DNA of 64,000 nt, from the NCBI GenBank assembly GCA_958298945.1, contig OY282608.1, forward strand, positions 76,060,806-76,124,805. The letters run 5' to 3'. Positions 55,591-64,000 of this stretch are shown in pieces. Source of the DNA: Atherix ibis (Eukaryota > Arthropoda > Insecta > Diptera > Athericidae). The position numbers were made by a program, and so were the translations under genes. Position 1 is the first letter of the stretch, and the number at the start of each line of letters is the position of its first letter. The notes under the pieces are model-generated. The model did no database searches. It was not told where the DNA came from and worked only from the letters and a program-made list of their open reading frames with translations.

Positions 55591-58500
55591 TTGGTTTCTT
55601 TGTTTGTTGGTTTGTTCGTTTGTTGGCTTGTTGGTTTGTTAGTTTGTTGGTTTGTTGGTTTGTTGGTTTGTTGGTCTGTTGGTTTGTTGGTTTGTTGGTT
55701 TCTTCGTTTGTTGGTTTTTCGGTTTGTTGGTTTGTTGGTTTGTTGGTTTGTTGGTTTGTTGGCTTGTTGGTTTGTTGGTTTGTTGGTTTGTTGGTATGTT
55801 GGTTTGTTGGTTTGTTGGTTTGTTGGTTTGTTGGTTTGTTAGTTTGTTCGTGTGTTCGTTTGTTGGTTTTTTGGTTTATTGGTTTGTTGGTTTGTTGGTT
55901 TGTTGGTTTGTTCTTTTTTTGGCTTGCTGGTTTGTTGGCTTGTTGGCTTATTGATCTGTTGGTTTGTTTGTTTGTTGGTTTGTTGGTTTGTTGGTTTATT
56001 ATGTTTGTTGGTTTGTTGGTTTTTGTTGGTTTGTTGGTTTGTTTGTTTGTTCGTTTGTTGGATTGTTGGTTTGTTGGCTTGTTGGTTCGTTGGTTCGTTG
56101 GTTTGTTGGTTCGTTGGTTTGTTAGTTAGTTGGTTTGTTCGTTTGTTGGCTTGTTGGCTTGTTGGTTTGTTGGCTTGTTGGTTTGTTGGTTTGTTGGCTT
56201 GTTGCTTTGTTGGTTTGTTGGTTTGTTGGTTTGTTGGTTTGTTCGTTTGTTGGCTTGTTGGTTTGTTGGTTTGTTGGTTTGGTGGTTTGTTGGTTTGTTG
56301 GTTTGTTGGTTTGTTGGTTTGTTCGTTTGTTGGTTTGTTTGTTTGTTCGCTTGTTGGTTTGTTGGCTTGTTCGTTCGTTAGTTTGTAGGTTTGTTTGTTT
56401 GTTGGTTGGTTCGTTTGTTGGTTTTTTAGATTGTTGGCTTTTTGGTTTGTTGTTTTGTTGGTTTGTTGGTTTGTTGGTTTCTTGGTTTGTTTGTTTGTTG
56501 GTTTGTTCGTTTGTCGGCTTGTTGGTTTATTGGTTTGTTCGATTGTTGGTTTGTTCGTTTGTTCGCTTGCTGGTTTGTTGGCTTGTTGGTTCGTTGGTTT
56601 GTTAGTTATTTTGTTTGTTTGTTTGTTCGTTTGTTGTCTTTTTGGTTTGTTGGCTTGTTGGCTTGTTGGTTTGTTGGTTTGTTGGCATGTTGGTTTGTTG
56701 GTTTGTTGGTTTGTTGGTTTGTTGGTTTGTTGGTTTGTTGGTTTGTTGGTTTGTTGGTTTGGTGGTTTGTTGGTTTGTTGGTTTGTTTGTTTGTTGGTTT
56801 GTTCTTTTGTTGGCTTGTTGGTTTATTGGTTTGTTTGTTTGTTGGTTTGTTGGTTTGTTCTTTTTTTGGCTTGTTGGTTTGTTGGCTTGTTGGCTTGTTG
56901 GTCTGTTGGTTTGTTGGTTTGTTCGTTTGTTTGTTTGCTGGTTTATTGGTTTGTTGGTTTGTTGGTTTGTTAGTTTGTTGGTTTGTTGGGTTGTTTGTTT
57001 GTTGGTTTGTTGTTTAATTTGTTTGTTGGTTTGTTGGTTTGTTGGTTTGTTGGCTTGTTGGTTTGTTGGTTTGTTGGTTTGTTGGTTTGTTAGTTTGTTG
57101 GTTTGTTGGGTTGTTTGTTTGTTGGTTTGTTGTTTTATTTGTTTGTTGGTTTGTTGGTTTGTTGGTTTGTTGGTTTGTTGGTATGTTGGTTTGTTGGTTT
57201 GTTGGTTTGTTGGTTTGTTCGTTTGTTGGTTTTTTGGTTTATTGGTTTGTTGGTTTGTTGGTTTGTTGGTTTGTTGGTTTGTTGGTTTGTTGGTTTGTTG
57301 GTTTGTTTGTTTGTTTGTTTTTTGGTTTATTGGTTTGTTGGTTTGTTGATTGGTTGGTTTGTTGGTTTGTTGGTTTGTTGGTTTGTTGGTTTGTTCGTTT
57401 GTTGGATTTTTGGTTTGTTGGTTTGTTGGTTTGTTGGTTTGTTTGTTTGTTGGTTTGTTCGTTTGTTGGCTTGTTGGTTTGTTGGCTTGTTGGCTTGTTG
57501 GTTTGTTGGTTTTTTGGTTTGTTGGCATGTTGGTTTGTTGGTTTGTTGGTTTGTTGATTTGTTGGTTGGCTGGTTTGTTGGTTTGTTTGTTTGTTGGTTT
57601 GTTGGCTTGTTGGTTTGTTGGCTTGTTTGTTTGTTGGTTTGTTGGTTTGTTGGTTTGTTGGTTTGTTGGTTTGTTGGTTTGTTGGTTTGTTGGTTTGTTG
57701 GTTTGTTGTTTTTTTGGTTTGTTTGTTTGTTGGTTTGTTCGTTTGTTTGTTTCTTGGTTTGTTCGTTTGTTGGTTTGTTGGTTTGTTGGCTTGTTGGTTT
57801 GTTCGTTTGTTGGATTTTTGGTTTGTTGGTTTGTTGGTTTGTTGGTTTGTTGGTTTGTTGGTTTGTTGGTTTATTATGTTTGTTGGTTTGTTGGTTTTTG
57901 TTGGTTTGTTGGTTTGTTTGTTTGTTCGTTTGTTGGATTGTTGGTTTGTTGGCTTGTTGGCTTGTTGGCATGTTGGTTTGTTGGTTTGTTGGTTTGTTGG
58001 TTTGTTGGTTTGTTGGTTTGTTGGTTTGTTGGCTTGTTGGCTTGTTGGCTTGTTAGCTTGTTGGTTTGTTGGTTTGCTGGTTTGTTGGTTTGTTGGTTTG
58101 TTGGTTTATTTGTTTACTGATTTGTTTGCTTGTTGGTTTGTTGCCTTGTTGGCTTGTTGGTTTGTTGGTTTCTTTGTTTGTTGGTTTGTTCGTTTGTTGG
58201 CTTGTTGGTTTGTTGGTTTGTTGGTTTGTTGGTTTGTTGGTTTGTTGGTTTGTTGGTCTGTTGGTTTGTTGGTTTGTTGGTTTCTTCGTTTGTTGGTTTT
58301 TCGGTTTGTTGGTTTGTTGGTTTGTTGGTTTGTTGGTTTTTTGGTTTGTTGGCTTGTTGGTTTGTTGGTTTGTTGGTTTGTTGGTATGTTGGTTTGTTGG
58401 TTTGTTGGTTTGTTGGTTTGTTGGTTTGTTGGTTTGTTCGTTTGTTCGTTTGTTGGTTTTTTGGTTTATTGGTTTGTTGGTTTGTTGGTTTGTTGGTTTG

Positions 58501-59103
58501 TTCTTTTTTTGGCTTGTTGGTGTGTTGGCTTGTTGGCTTATTGGTCTGTTGGTTTGTTTGTTTGTTGGTTTGTTGGTTTGTTGGTTTATTATGTTTGTTG
58601 GTTTGTTGGTTTTTGTTGGTTTGTTGGTTTGTTTGTTTGTTCGTTTGTTGGATTGTTGGTTTGTTGGCTTGTTGGCTTGTTGGCATGTTGGTTCGTTGGT
58701 TTGTTGGTTTGTTGGTTTGTTGGTTTGTTGGTTCGTTGGTTCGTTGGTTTGCTGGTTCGTTGGTTTGTTAGTTAGTTGGTTTGTTCGTTTGTTGGCTTGT
58801 TGGCTTGTTGGTTTGTTGGTTCGTTGGTTTATTGGTTTGTTCGTTTGTTTGTTTGTTCGTTTGTTCGCTTGTTGGTTTGTTGGCTTGTTGGTTCGTTGGT
58901 TTGTTGGTTTGTTTGTTTGTTGGTTCGTTCGTTTGTTGTTTTTTTGGTTTATTGGCTTGTTGGCTTGTTGGTTTGTTGGTTTGTTGGTATGTTGGTTTGT
59001 TGGTTTGTTGGTTTGTTGGTTTGTTGGTTTGTTGGTTTGTTGGTTTGTTGGTTTGTTCGTTTGTTGGTTTTTTGGTTTATTGGTTTGTTGGTTTGTTGGT
59101 TTG
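55591..59103. repeat. 3.5-4.0-kb tandem duplication, copy b
   Basis: Direct copy of 51.54-55.59 kb. TTCTTTTTTTGG is at about 55912, 56860 and 58501, TTATTATG near 55997, 57871 and 58587. It ends where copy a reads TTGGTTTCTTTG (near 55595) and this copy reads TTCTTTTTTTGG (59113). The segments 52.14-52.61 and 56.13-56.60 kb show no differences that I noticed. Confidence 0.85.
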
Positions 59104-61080
59104 TTGGTTTGTTCTTTTTTTGGCTTGTTGGTTTGTTGGCTTGTTGGCTTGTTGGTCTGTTGGTTTGTTTGTTTGTTGGTTTGTTGGTTTGTTGGTTTAT
59201 TATGTTTGTTGGTTTGTTGGTTTTTGTTGGTTTGTTAGTTTGTTTGTTTGTTCGTTTGTTGGATTGTTGGTTTGTTGGCTTGTTGGCTTGTTGGCATGTT
59301 GGTTTGTTGGTTTGTTGGTTTGTTGGTTTGTTGGTTCGTTGGTTTGTTGGTTTGTTTGTTTGTTGGTTTGTTCGTTTGTTGGCTTGTTGGTTTATTGGTT
59401 TGTTTGTTTGTTGGTTTGTTGGTTTGTTGGTTTGTTGGTTTGTTCTTTTTTTGGCTTGTTGGTTTGTTGGCTTGTTAACTTGTTGGTCTGTTGGTTTGTT
59501 GGTTTGTCCGTTTGTTGGTTTGCTGGTTTATTGGTTTGTTGGTTTGTTGGTTTGTTGGTTTGTTAATTTGTTGGTTTGTTGGGTTGTTTGTTTGTTGGTT
59601 TGTTGGTTTAATTGTTTGTTGGTTTGTTGGTTTGTTTGTTTGTTGGTTTGTTCGTTTGTTGGCTTGTTGGTTTGTTGGCTTGTTGGCTTGTTGGCTTGTT
59701 GGCTTGTTGGCTTGTTGGTTTGTTGGTTTGTTGGTTTGTTGGTTTGTTGGTTTGTTGGTTTGTTGGTTTGTTGGCTTGTTGGCTTGTTGGCTTGTTAGTT
59801 TGTTGGTTTGCTGGTTTGTTGGTTTGTTGGTTTGTTGGTTTATTTGTTTACTGGTTTGTTTGCTTGTTGGTTTGTTGCGTTGTTGGCTTGTTGGTTTGTT
59901 GGTTTCTTTGTTTGTTGGTTTGTTCGTTTGTTGGCTTGTTGGTTTGTTGGTTTGTTGGTTTGTTGGTTTGTTGGTTTGTTGGTTTGTTGGTTTGTTGGTT
60001 TGTTGGTTTGTTGGTTTCTTCGGTTGTGGGTTTTTGGTTTGTTGGTTTGTTGGTTTGTTGGTTTGTTGGTTTTTTGGTTTGTTGGCTTGTTGGTTTGTTG
60101 GTTTGTTGGTTTGTTGGTATGTTGGTTTGTTGGTTTGTTGGTTTGTTGGTTTGTTGGTTTGTTGGTTTGTTCGTTTGTTGGTTTTTTGGTTTATTGGTTT
60201 GTTGGTTTGTTGGTTTGTTGGTTTGTTCTTTTTTTGGCTTGTTGGTTTGTTGGCTTGTTGGCTTGTTGGTCTGTTGGTTTGTTTGTTTGTTGGTTTGTTG
60301 GTTTGTTGGTTTATTATGTTTGTTGGTTTGTTGGTTTTTGTTGGTTTGTTGGTTGGCTTGTTGGCTTGTTGGCATGTTGGTTCGTTGGTTTGTTAGTTTG
60401 TTGGTTTGTTGGTTTGTTGGTTCGTTGGTTCGTTGGTTTGTTGGTTTGTTGGTTTGTTACTTAGTTGGTTTGTTGGCTGGTTGGCTTGTTGGTTTGTTGG
60501 TTCGTTGGTTTATTGGTTTGTTCGTTTGTTTGTTTGTTCGTTTGTTCGCTTGTTGGTTTGTTGGCTTGTTGGTTCGTTGGTTTGTTGGTTTGTTTGTTTG
60601 TTGGTTCGTTCGTTTCTTGTTTTTTTGGTTTGTTGGCTTGTTGGCTTGTTGGTTTGTTGGTTTGTTGGTATGTTGGTTTGTTGGTTTGTTGGTTTGTTGG
60701 TTTGTTGGTTTGTTCGTTTGTTGGTTTTTTGGTTTATTGGTTTGTTGGTTTGTTGGTTTGTTGGTTTGTTCTTTTTTTGGCTTGTTGGTTTGTTGGCTTG
60801 TTGGCTTGTTGGTCTGTTGGTTTGTTTGTTTGTTGGTTTGTTGGTTTGTTGGTTTGTTGGTTTGTTGGTTTCTTCGTTTGTTGGTTTTTCGGTTTGTTGG
60901 TTTGTTGGTTTGTTGGTTTGTTGGTTTTTTGGTTTGTTGGCTTGTTGGTTTGTTGGTTTGTTGGTTTGTTGGTATGTTGGTTTGTTGGTTTGTTGGTTTG
61001 TTGGTTTGTTGGTTTGTTGGTTTGTTCGTTTGTTGGTTTTTTGGTTTATTGGTTTGTTGGTTTGTTGGTTTGTTGGTTTG
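59104..61080. repeat. Roughly 3.77-kb repeat, copy a (left part)
   Basis: The stretch 59.44-60.24 kb matches 63.21-64.00 kb at an offset of about 3763-3770 bp: TTCTTTTTTTGG 59443 and 63213, TTTAATTG near 59608 and 63369, TTTACTGG near 59846 and 63608, and TTCTTTTTTTGG 60226 and 63989. The stretch 60.3-61.08 kb carries clustered GGTTCG units and a TTACTTAG variant near 60457. Confidence 0.75.
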
Positions 61081-61667
61081 TTCTTTTTTTGGCTTGTTGG
61101 TTTGTTGGCTTGTTGGCTTGTTGGTCTGTTGGTTTGTTTGTTTGTTGGTTTGTTGGTTTGTTGGTTTATTATTTTTGTTGGTTTGTTGGTTTTTGTTGGT
61201 TTGTTGGTTTGTTTGTTTGTTCGTTTGTTGGATTGTTGGTTTGTTGGCTTGTTGGCTTGTTGGCATGTTGGGTCGTTGGTTTGTTGGTTTGTTGGTTTGT
61301 TGGTTTGTTGGTTCGTTGGTTCGTTGGTTTGTTGGTTTGTTGGTTTGTTACTTAGTTGGTTTGTTCGTTTGTTAGCTTGTTGGCTTGTTGGTTTGTTGGT
61401 TCGTTGGTTTATTGGTTTGTTCGTTTGTTTGTTTGTTCGTTTGTTCGCTTGTTGGTTTGTTGGCTTGTTGGTTCGTTGGTTTGTTGGTTTGTTTGTTTGT
61501 TGGTTCGTTCGTTTGTTGTTTTTTTGGTTTGTTGGCTTGTTGGCTTGTTGGTTTGTTGGTTTGTTGGTATGTTGGTTTGTTGGTTTGTTGGTTTGTTGGT
61601 TTGTTGGTTTGTTCGTTTGTTGGTTTTATGGTTTATTGGTTTGTTGGTTTGTTGGTTTGTTGGTTTG
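61081..61667. repeat. 0.53-0.59-kb ladder, unit 1
   Basis: Unit defined from one TTCTTTTTTTGG (61081) to the next (61668). Internal order: GGTCTG, TTATTATTTTTG near 61166, GGTTTTTGTTGG, GGTCG, paired GGTTCG, TTACTTAGTTGG near 61347, GTTCGTTCG near 61504, GGTATG. Spacing to the next unit is 587 bp. Confidence 0.82.
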
Positions 61668-62246
61668 TTCTTTTTTTGGCTTGTTGGTTTGTTGGCTTGT
61701 TGGCTTGTTGGTCTGTTGGTTTGTTTGTTTGTTGGTTTGTTGGTTTGTTGGTTTATTATGTTTGTTGGTTTGTTGGTTTTTGTTGGTTTGTTGGTTTGTT
61801 TGTTTGTTCGTTTGTTGGCTTGTTGGCTTGTTGGCATGTTGGTTCGTTGGTTTGTTGGTTTGTTGGTTCGTTGGTTCGTTGGTTTGTTGGTTTGTTGGTT
61901 TGTTAGTTAGTTGGTTTGTTCGTTTGTTGGCTTGTTGGCTTGTTGGTTTGTTGGTTCGTTGGTTTATTGGTTTGTTCGTTTGTTTGTTTGTTCGTTTGTT
62001 CGCTTGTTGGTTTGTTGGCTTGTTGGTTCGTTGGTTTGTTGGTTTGTTTGTTTGTTGGTTCGTTCGTTTGTTGTTTTTTTGGTTTGTTGGCTTGTTGGCT
62101 TGTTGGTTTGTTGGTTTGTTGGTATGTTGGTTTGTTGGTTTGTAGGTTTGTTGGTTTGTTGGTTTGTTGGTTTGTTGGTTTGTTGGTTTGTTCGTTTGTT
62201 GGTTTTTTGGTTTATTGGTTTGTTGGTTTGTTGGTTTGTTGGTTTG
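61668..62246. repeat. 0.53-0.59-kb ladder, unit 2
   Basis: Same internal order as unit 1 over 579 bp, with TTATTATG near 61756 where unit 1 has TTATTATT, and TTAGTTAG near 61902 where unit 1 has TTACTTAG. It lacks the GGATTG unit present after the TTCG in neighbouring units. Confidence 0.82.
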
Positions 62247-62777
62247 TTCTTTTTTTGGCTTGTTGGTTTGTTGGCTTGTTGGCTTGTTGGTCTGTTGGTT
62301 TGTTTGTTTGTTGGTTTGTTGGTTTGTTGATTTATTATGTTTGTTGGTTTGTTTGTTTTTGGTGGTTTGTTGGTTTGTTTGTTTGTTCGTTTGTTGGATT
62401 GTTGGTTTGTTGGCTTGTTGGCTTGTTGGCATGTTGGTTCGTTGGTTTGTTGGTTTGTTGGTTTGTTGGTTTGTTGGTTCGTTGGTTCGTTGGTTTGTTG
62501 GTTTGTTGATTTGTTAGTTAGTTGGTTTGTTCGTTTGTTGGCTTGTTGGCTTGTTGGTTTGTTGGTTCGTTGGTTTATTGGTTTGTTCGTTTGTTTGTTT
62601 GTTCGTTTGTTCGCTTGTTGGTTTGTTGGCTTGTTGGTTCGTTGGTTTGTTGGTTTGTTGGTTTGTTGGTTTGTTGGTTTGTTGGTTTGTTGGTTTGTTG
62701 AATTGTTTGTTTGTTGGTTTGTTCGTTTGTTGGCTTGTTGGTTTATTGGTTTGTTTGTTTGTTGGTTTGTTGGTTTG
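62247..62777. repeat. 0.53-0.59-kb ladder, unit 3
   Basis: Third unit, 531 bp, with GATTTATTATG near 62329, GTTTTTGGTGG near 62354 where units 1 and 2 have GTTTTTGTTGG, TTAGTTAG near 62514 and GAATTGTTTG near 62699. The distal part with GTTCGTTCG and GGTATG is replaced by a near-perfect run. Confidence 0.78.
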
Positions 62778-64000
62778 TTCTTTTTTTGGCTTGTTGGTTT
62801 GTTGGTTTGTTGGCTTGTTGGTTTGTTGGTTTGTTTGTTTGTTGGTTTGTTGGTTTGTTGGTTTATTTGTTTGTTGGTTTGTTGGTTTTTGTTGGTTTGT
62901 TGGTTTGTTTGTTTGTTCGTTTGTTGGCTTGTTGGTTTGTTGGCTTGTTGGCTTGTTGGCATGTTGGTTTGTTGGTTTGTTGGTTTGTTGGTTTGTTGGT
63001 ACGTTTATTTGTTGGTGTGTTGGATTGTTGGTTCGTTTATTTGTTGGTTTGTTGGTTCGTTTATTTGTTGGTTTGTTGGTTTGTTGGTTTGTTGGTTTGT
63101 TGGTTTGTTGGTTTGGTGGTTTGTTGGTTTGTTGGTTTGTTTGTTTCTTGGTTTGTTCGTTTGTTGGCTTGTTGGTTTATTGGTTTGTTTGTTTGTTGGT
63201 TTGTTGGTTTGTTCTTTTTTTGGCTTGTTGGTTTGTTGGCTTGTTGGCTTGTTGGTCTGTTGGTTTGTTGGTTTGTTCGTTTGTTGGTTTGCTGGTTTAT
63301 TGGTTTGTTGGTTTGTTGGTTTGTTAGTTTGTTGGTTTGTTGGGTTGTTAGTTTGTTGGTTTGTTGGTTTAATTGTTTGTTGGTTTGTTGGTTTGTTTGT
63401 TTGTTGGTTTGTTCGTTTGTTGGTTTGTTGGTTTGTTGGCTTGTTGGCTTGTTGGCTTGTTGGCTTGTTGGTTTGTTGGTTTGTTGGTTTGTTGGTTTGT
63501 TGGTTTGTTGGTTTGTTGGTTTGTTGGTTTGTTGGCTTGTTGGCTTGTTGGCTTGTTGGTTTGTTGGTTTGCTGGTTTGTTGGTTTGTTGGTTTGTTGGT
63601 TTATTTGTTTACTGGTTTGTTTGCTTGTTAGTTTGTTGCCTTGTTGGCTTGTTGGTTTGTTGGTTTCTTTGTTTGTTGGTTTGTTCGTTTGTTGGCTTGT
63701 TGGTTTGTTGGTTTGTTGGTTTGTTGGTTTGTTGGTCTGTTGGTTTGTTGGTTTGTTGGTTTGTTGGTTTGTTGGTTGCTTTGTTTGTTAGTTTTTCGGT
63801 TTGTTGGTTTCTTGGTTTGTTGGTTTGTTGGTTTTTTGGTTTGTTGGCTTGTTGGTTTGTTGGTTTGTTGGTTTGTTGGTATGTTGGTTTGTTGGTTTGT
63901 TGGTTTGTTGGTTTGTTGGTTTGTTGGTTTGTTCGTTTGTTGGTTTTTTGGTTTATTGGTTTGTTGGTTTGTTGGTTTGTTGGTTTGTTCTTTTTTTGGC
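62778..64000. repeat. Roughly 3.77-kb repeat, copy b (truncated by window end)
   Basis: Array to the end of the window. The part from 63213 follows 59.44-60.24 kb closely. Near 63000-63070 there is a short local series of CGTTTATTTG at 63002, 63034 and 63058 (32 and 24 bp apart) not seen elsewhere. The last bases are again TTCTTTTTTTGG, so the array continues past the window. Confidence 0.75.

Larger units (their letters stand above)
1..64000. repeat. Megasatellite array of degenerate octanucleotide TTTGTTGG
   Basis: The entire window is a head-to-tail array of the 8-bp unit TTTGTTGG in one orientation. Perfect runs of more than ten units occur (for example 13361-13488 and 20922-21057). Elsewhere units carry mostly single substitutions; frequent forms are TTGGCTTG, TTCGTTTG, TTTGTTTG, TTGGTTTT, TTGGTTTA, TTAGTTTG, TTGATTTG, TTGCTTTG and TTGGTCTG. 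Occasional 7-mers, 9-mers and 4-bp half units shift the phase. A and C are rare on this strand. Neither edge of the window leaves the array. No coding, RNA or mobile element sequence interrupts it. Array identity is seen directly; heterochromatic location is inference. Confidence 0.98.

Noticed and set aside
1..64000. Telomere array
   Set aside because: The G/T strand bias resembles telomeres, but the unit has a single GG and matches none of the telomere repeats I know (TTAGGG, TTTAGGG, TTGGGG, TTTTGGGG, TTAGG). The kilobase higher-order structure is also unlike telomerase products. An aberrant telomeric or subtelomeric satellite cannot be excluded.
1..64000. Strong G-quadruplex potential
   Set aside because: Each unit offers only GG tracts separated by six bases, allowing at most two-tetrad structures with long loops, which are weak. 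GGG occurs only occasionally, in single variant units.
1..64000. CRISPR array
   Set aside because: No repeat of 21-40 bp separated by unrelated spacers; the apparent spacers are the same octamer.
1..64000. Bacterial contingency-locus repeat
   Set aside because: Octanucleotide tracts that phase-vary bacterial genes are tens to hundreds of bases long and sit in or next to a gene. Here no gene is present in 64 kb.
1..64000. Stem-loops, terminators, tRNA or rRNA genes
   Set aside because: With almost no A or C on the strand, Watson-Crick hairpins cannot form, and no conserved RNA gene sequence is present.

Overview
The window is one uninterrupted low-complexity satellite. Both strands, from base 1 to base 64000, are a degenerate tandem array of the octanucleotide TTTGTTGG (minus strand CCAACAAA). 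I found no unique sequence, gene, RNA gene, transposon or array edge, so the array is longer than 64 kb. The + strand is almost entirely T and G; A and C occur only as unit variants such as TTGGCTTG, TTCGTTTG, TTGGTTTA, TTAGTTTG and TTGATTTG. An array this long, with nested duplications, points to eukaryotic heterochromatin (satellite, subtelomeric, centromeric or sex/B-chromosome DNA) in a long-read assembly. Species and chromosome position cannot be read from the sequence.

All long open reading frames here are artefacts. A strand of only T and G cannot contain TAA, TAG or TGA, and its A/C complement cannot either, so all six frames stay open except where variant units introduce A. Every + frame gives the same eight-residue cycle (FVGLLVCW) and every - frame gives NKPTNQQT, because 8 bp is not a multiple of 3. 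I therefore annotate no CDS.

The information lies in the order of the variant units. Rare variants act as bar-codes and reveal a hierarchy: the 8-bp unit, then modules of 0.3-1.6 kb, then tandem blocks of about 1.5-4.2 kb. From 1 to about 29.4 kb the array is built from three recurring modules in the order A (marked by GGATTTATGG and GTCGGTTTGTGG), C (several copies start near GGTAGGTTCG) and B (from CCGTTTGTTGAC to GGTTACGTGG). Later local duplications overlie this: 2231 bp at 1.2-5.6 kb, 220 bp at 6.24-6.66 kb, 1891 bp at 16.7-19.6 kb and a 1.5-1.7 kb triplet at 19.8-23.95 kb.

From about 29.4 to 35.1 kb a family rich in TTTCTTTG and GAATTG forms roughly 2.4-kb nested repeats. From 35.1 to 43.2 kb there are two direct copies of a roughly 4-kb block, each holding two roughly 1.07-kb sub-blocks. 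From about 43.4 kb to the end a third family carries TTCTTTTTTTGG, a marker I did not see to the left. It is arranged as a 4243-bp tandem duplication, a 3.5-4.0-kb tandem duplication with an extra 848-bp repeat inside one copy, a 3.77-kb repeat that runs off the window, and a 0.53-0.59-kb ladder at 61.1-62.8 kb. All copies are direct; I saw no inversion. Copy boundaries were found by eye from marker variants and should be read as accurate to tens of bases unless an exact offset is given.
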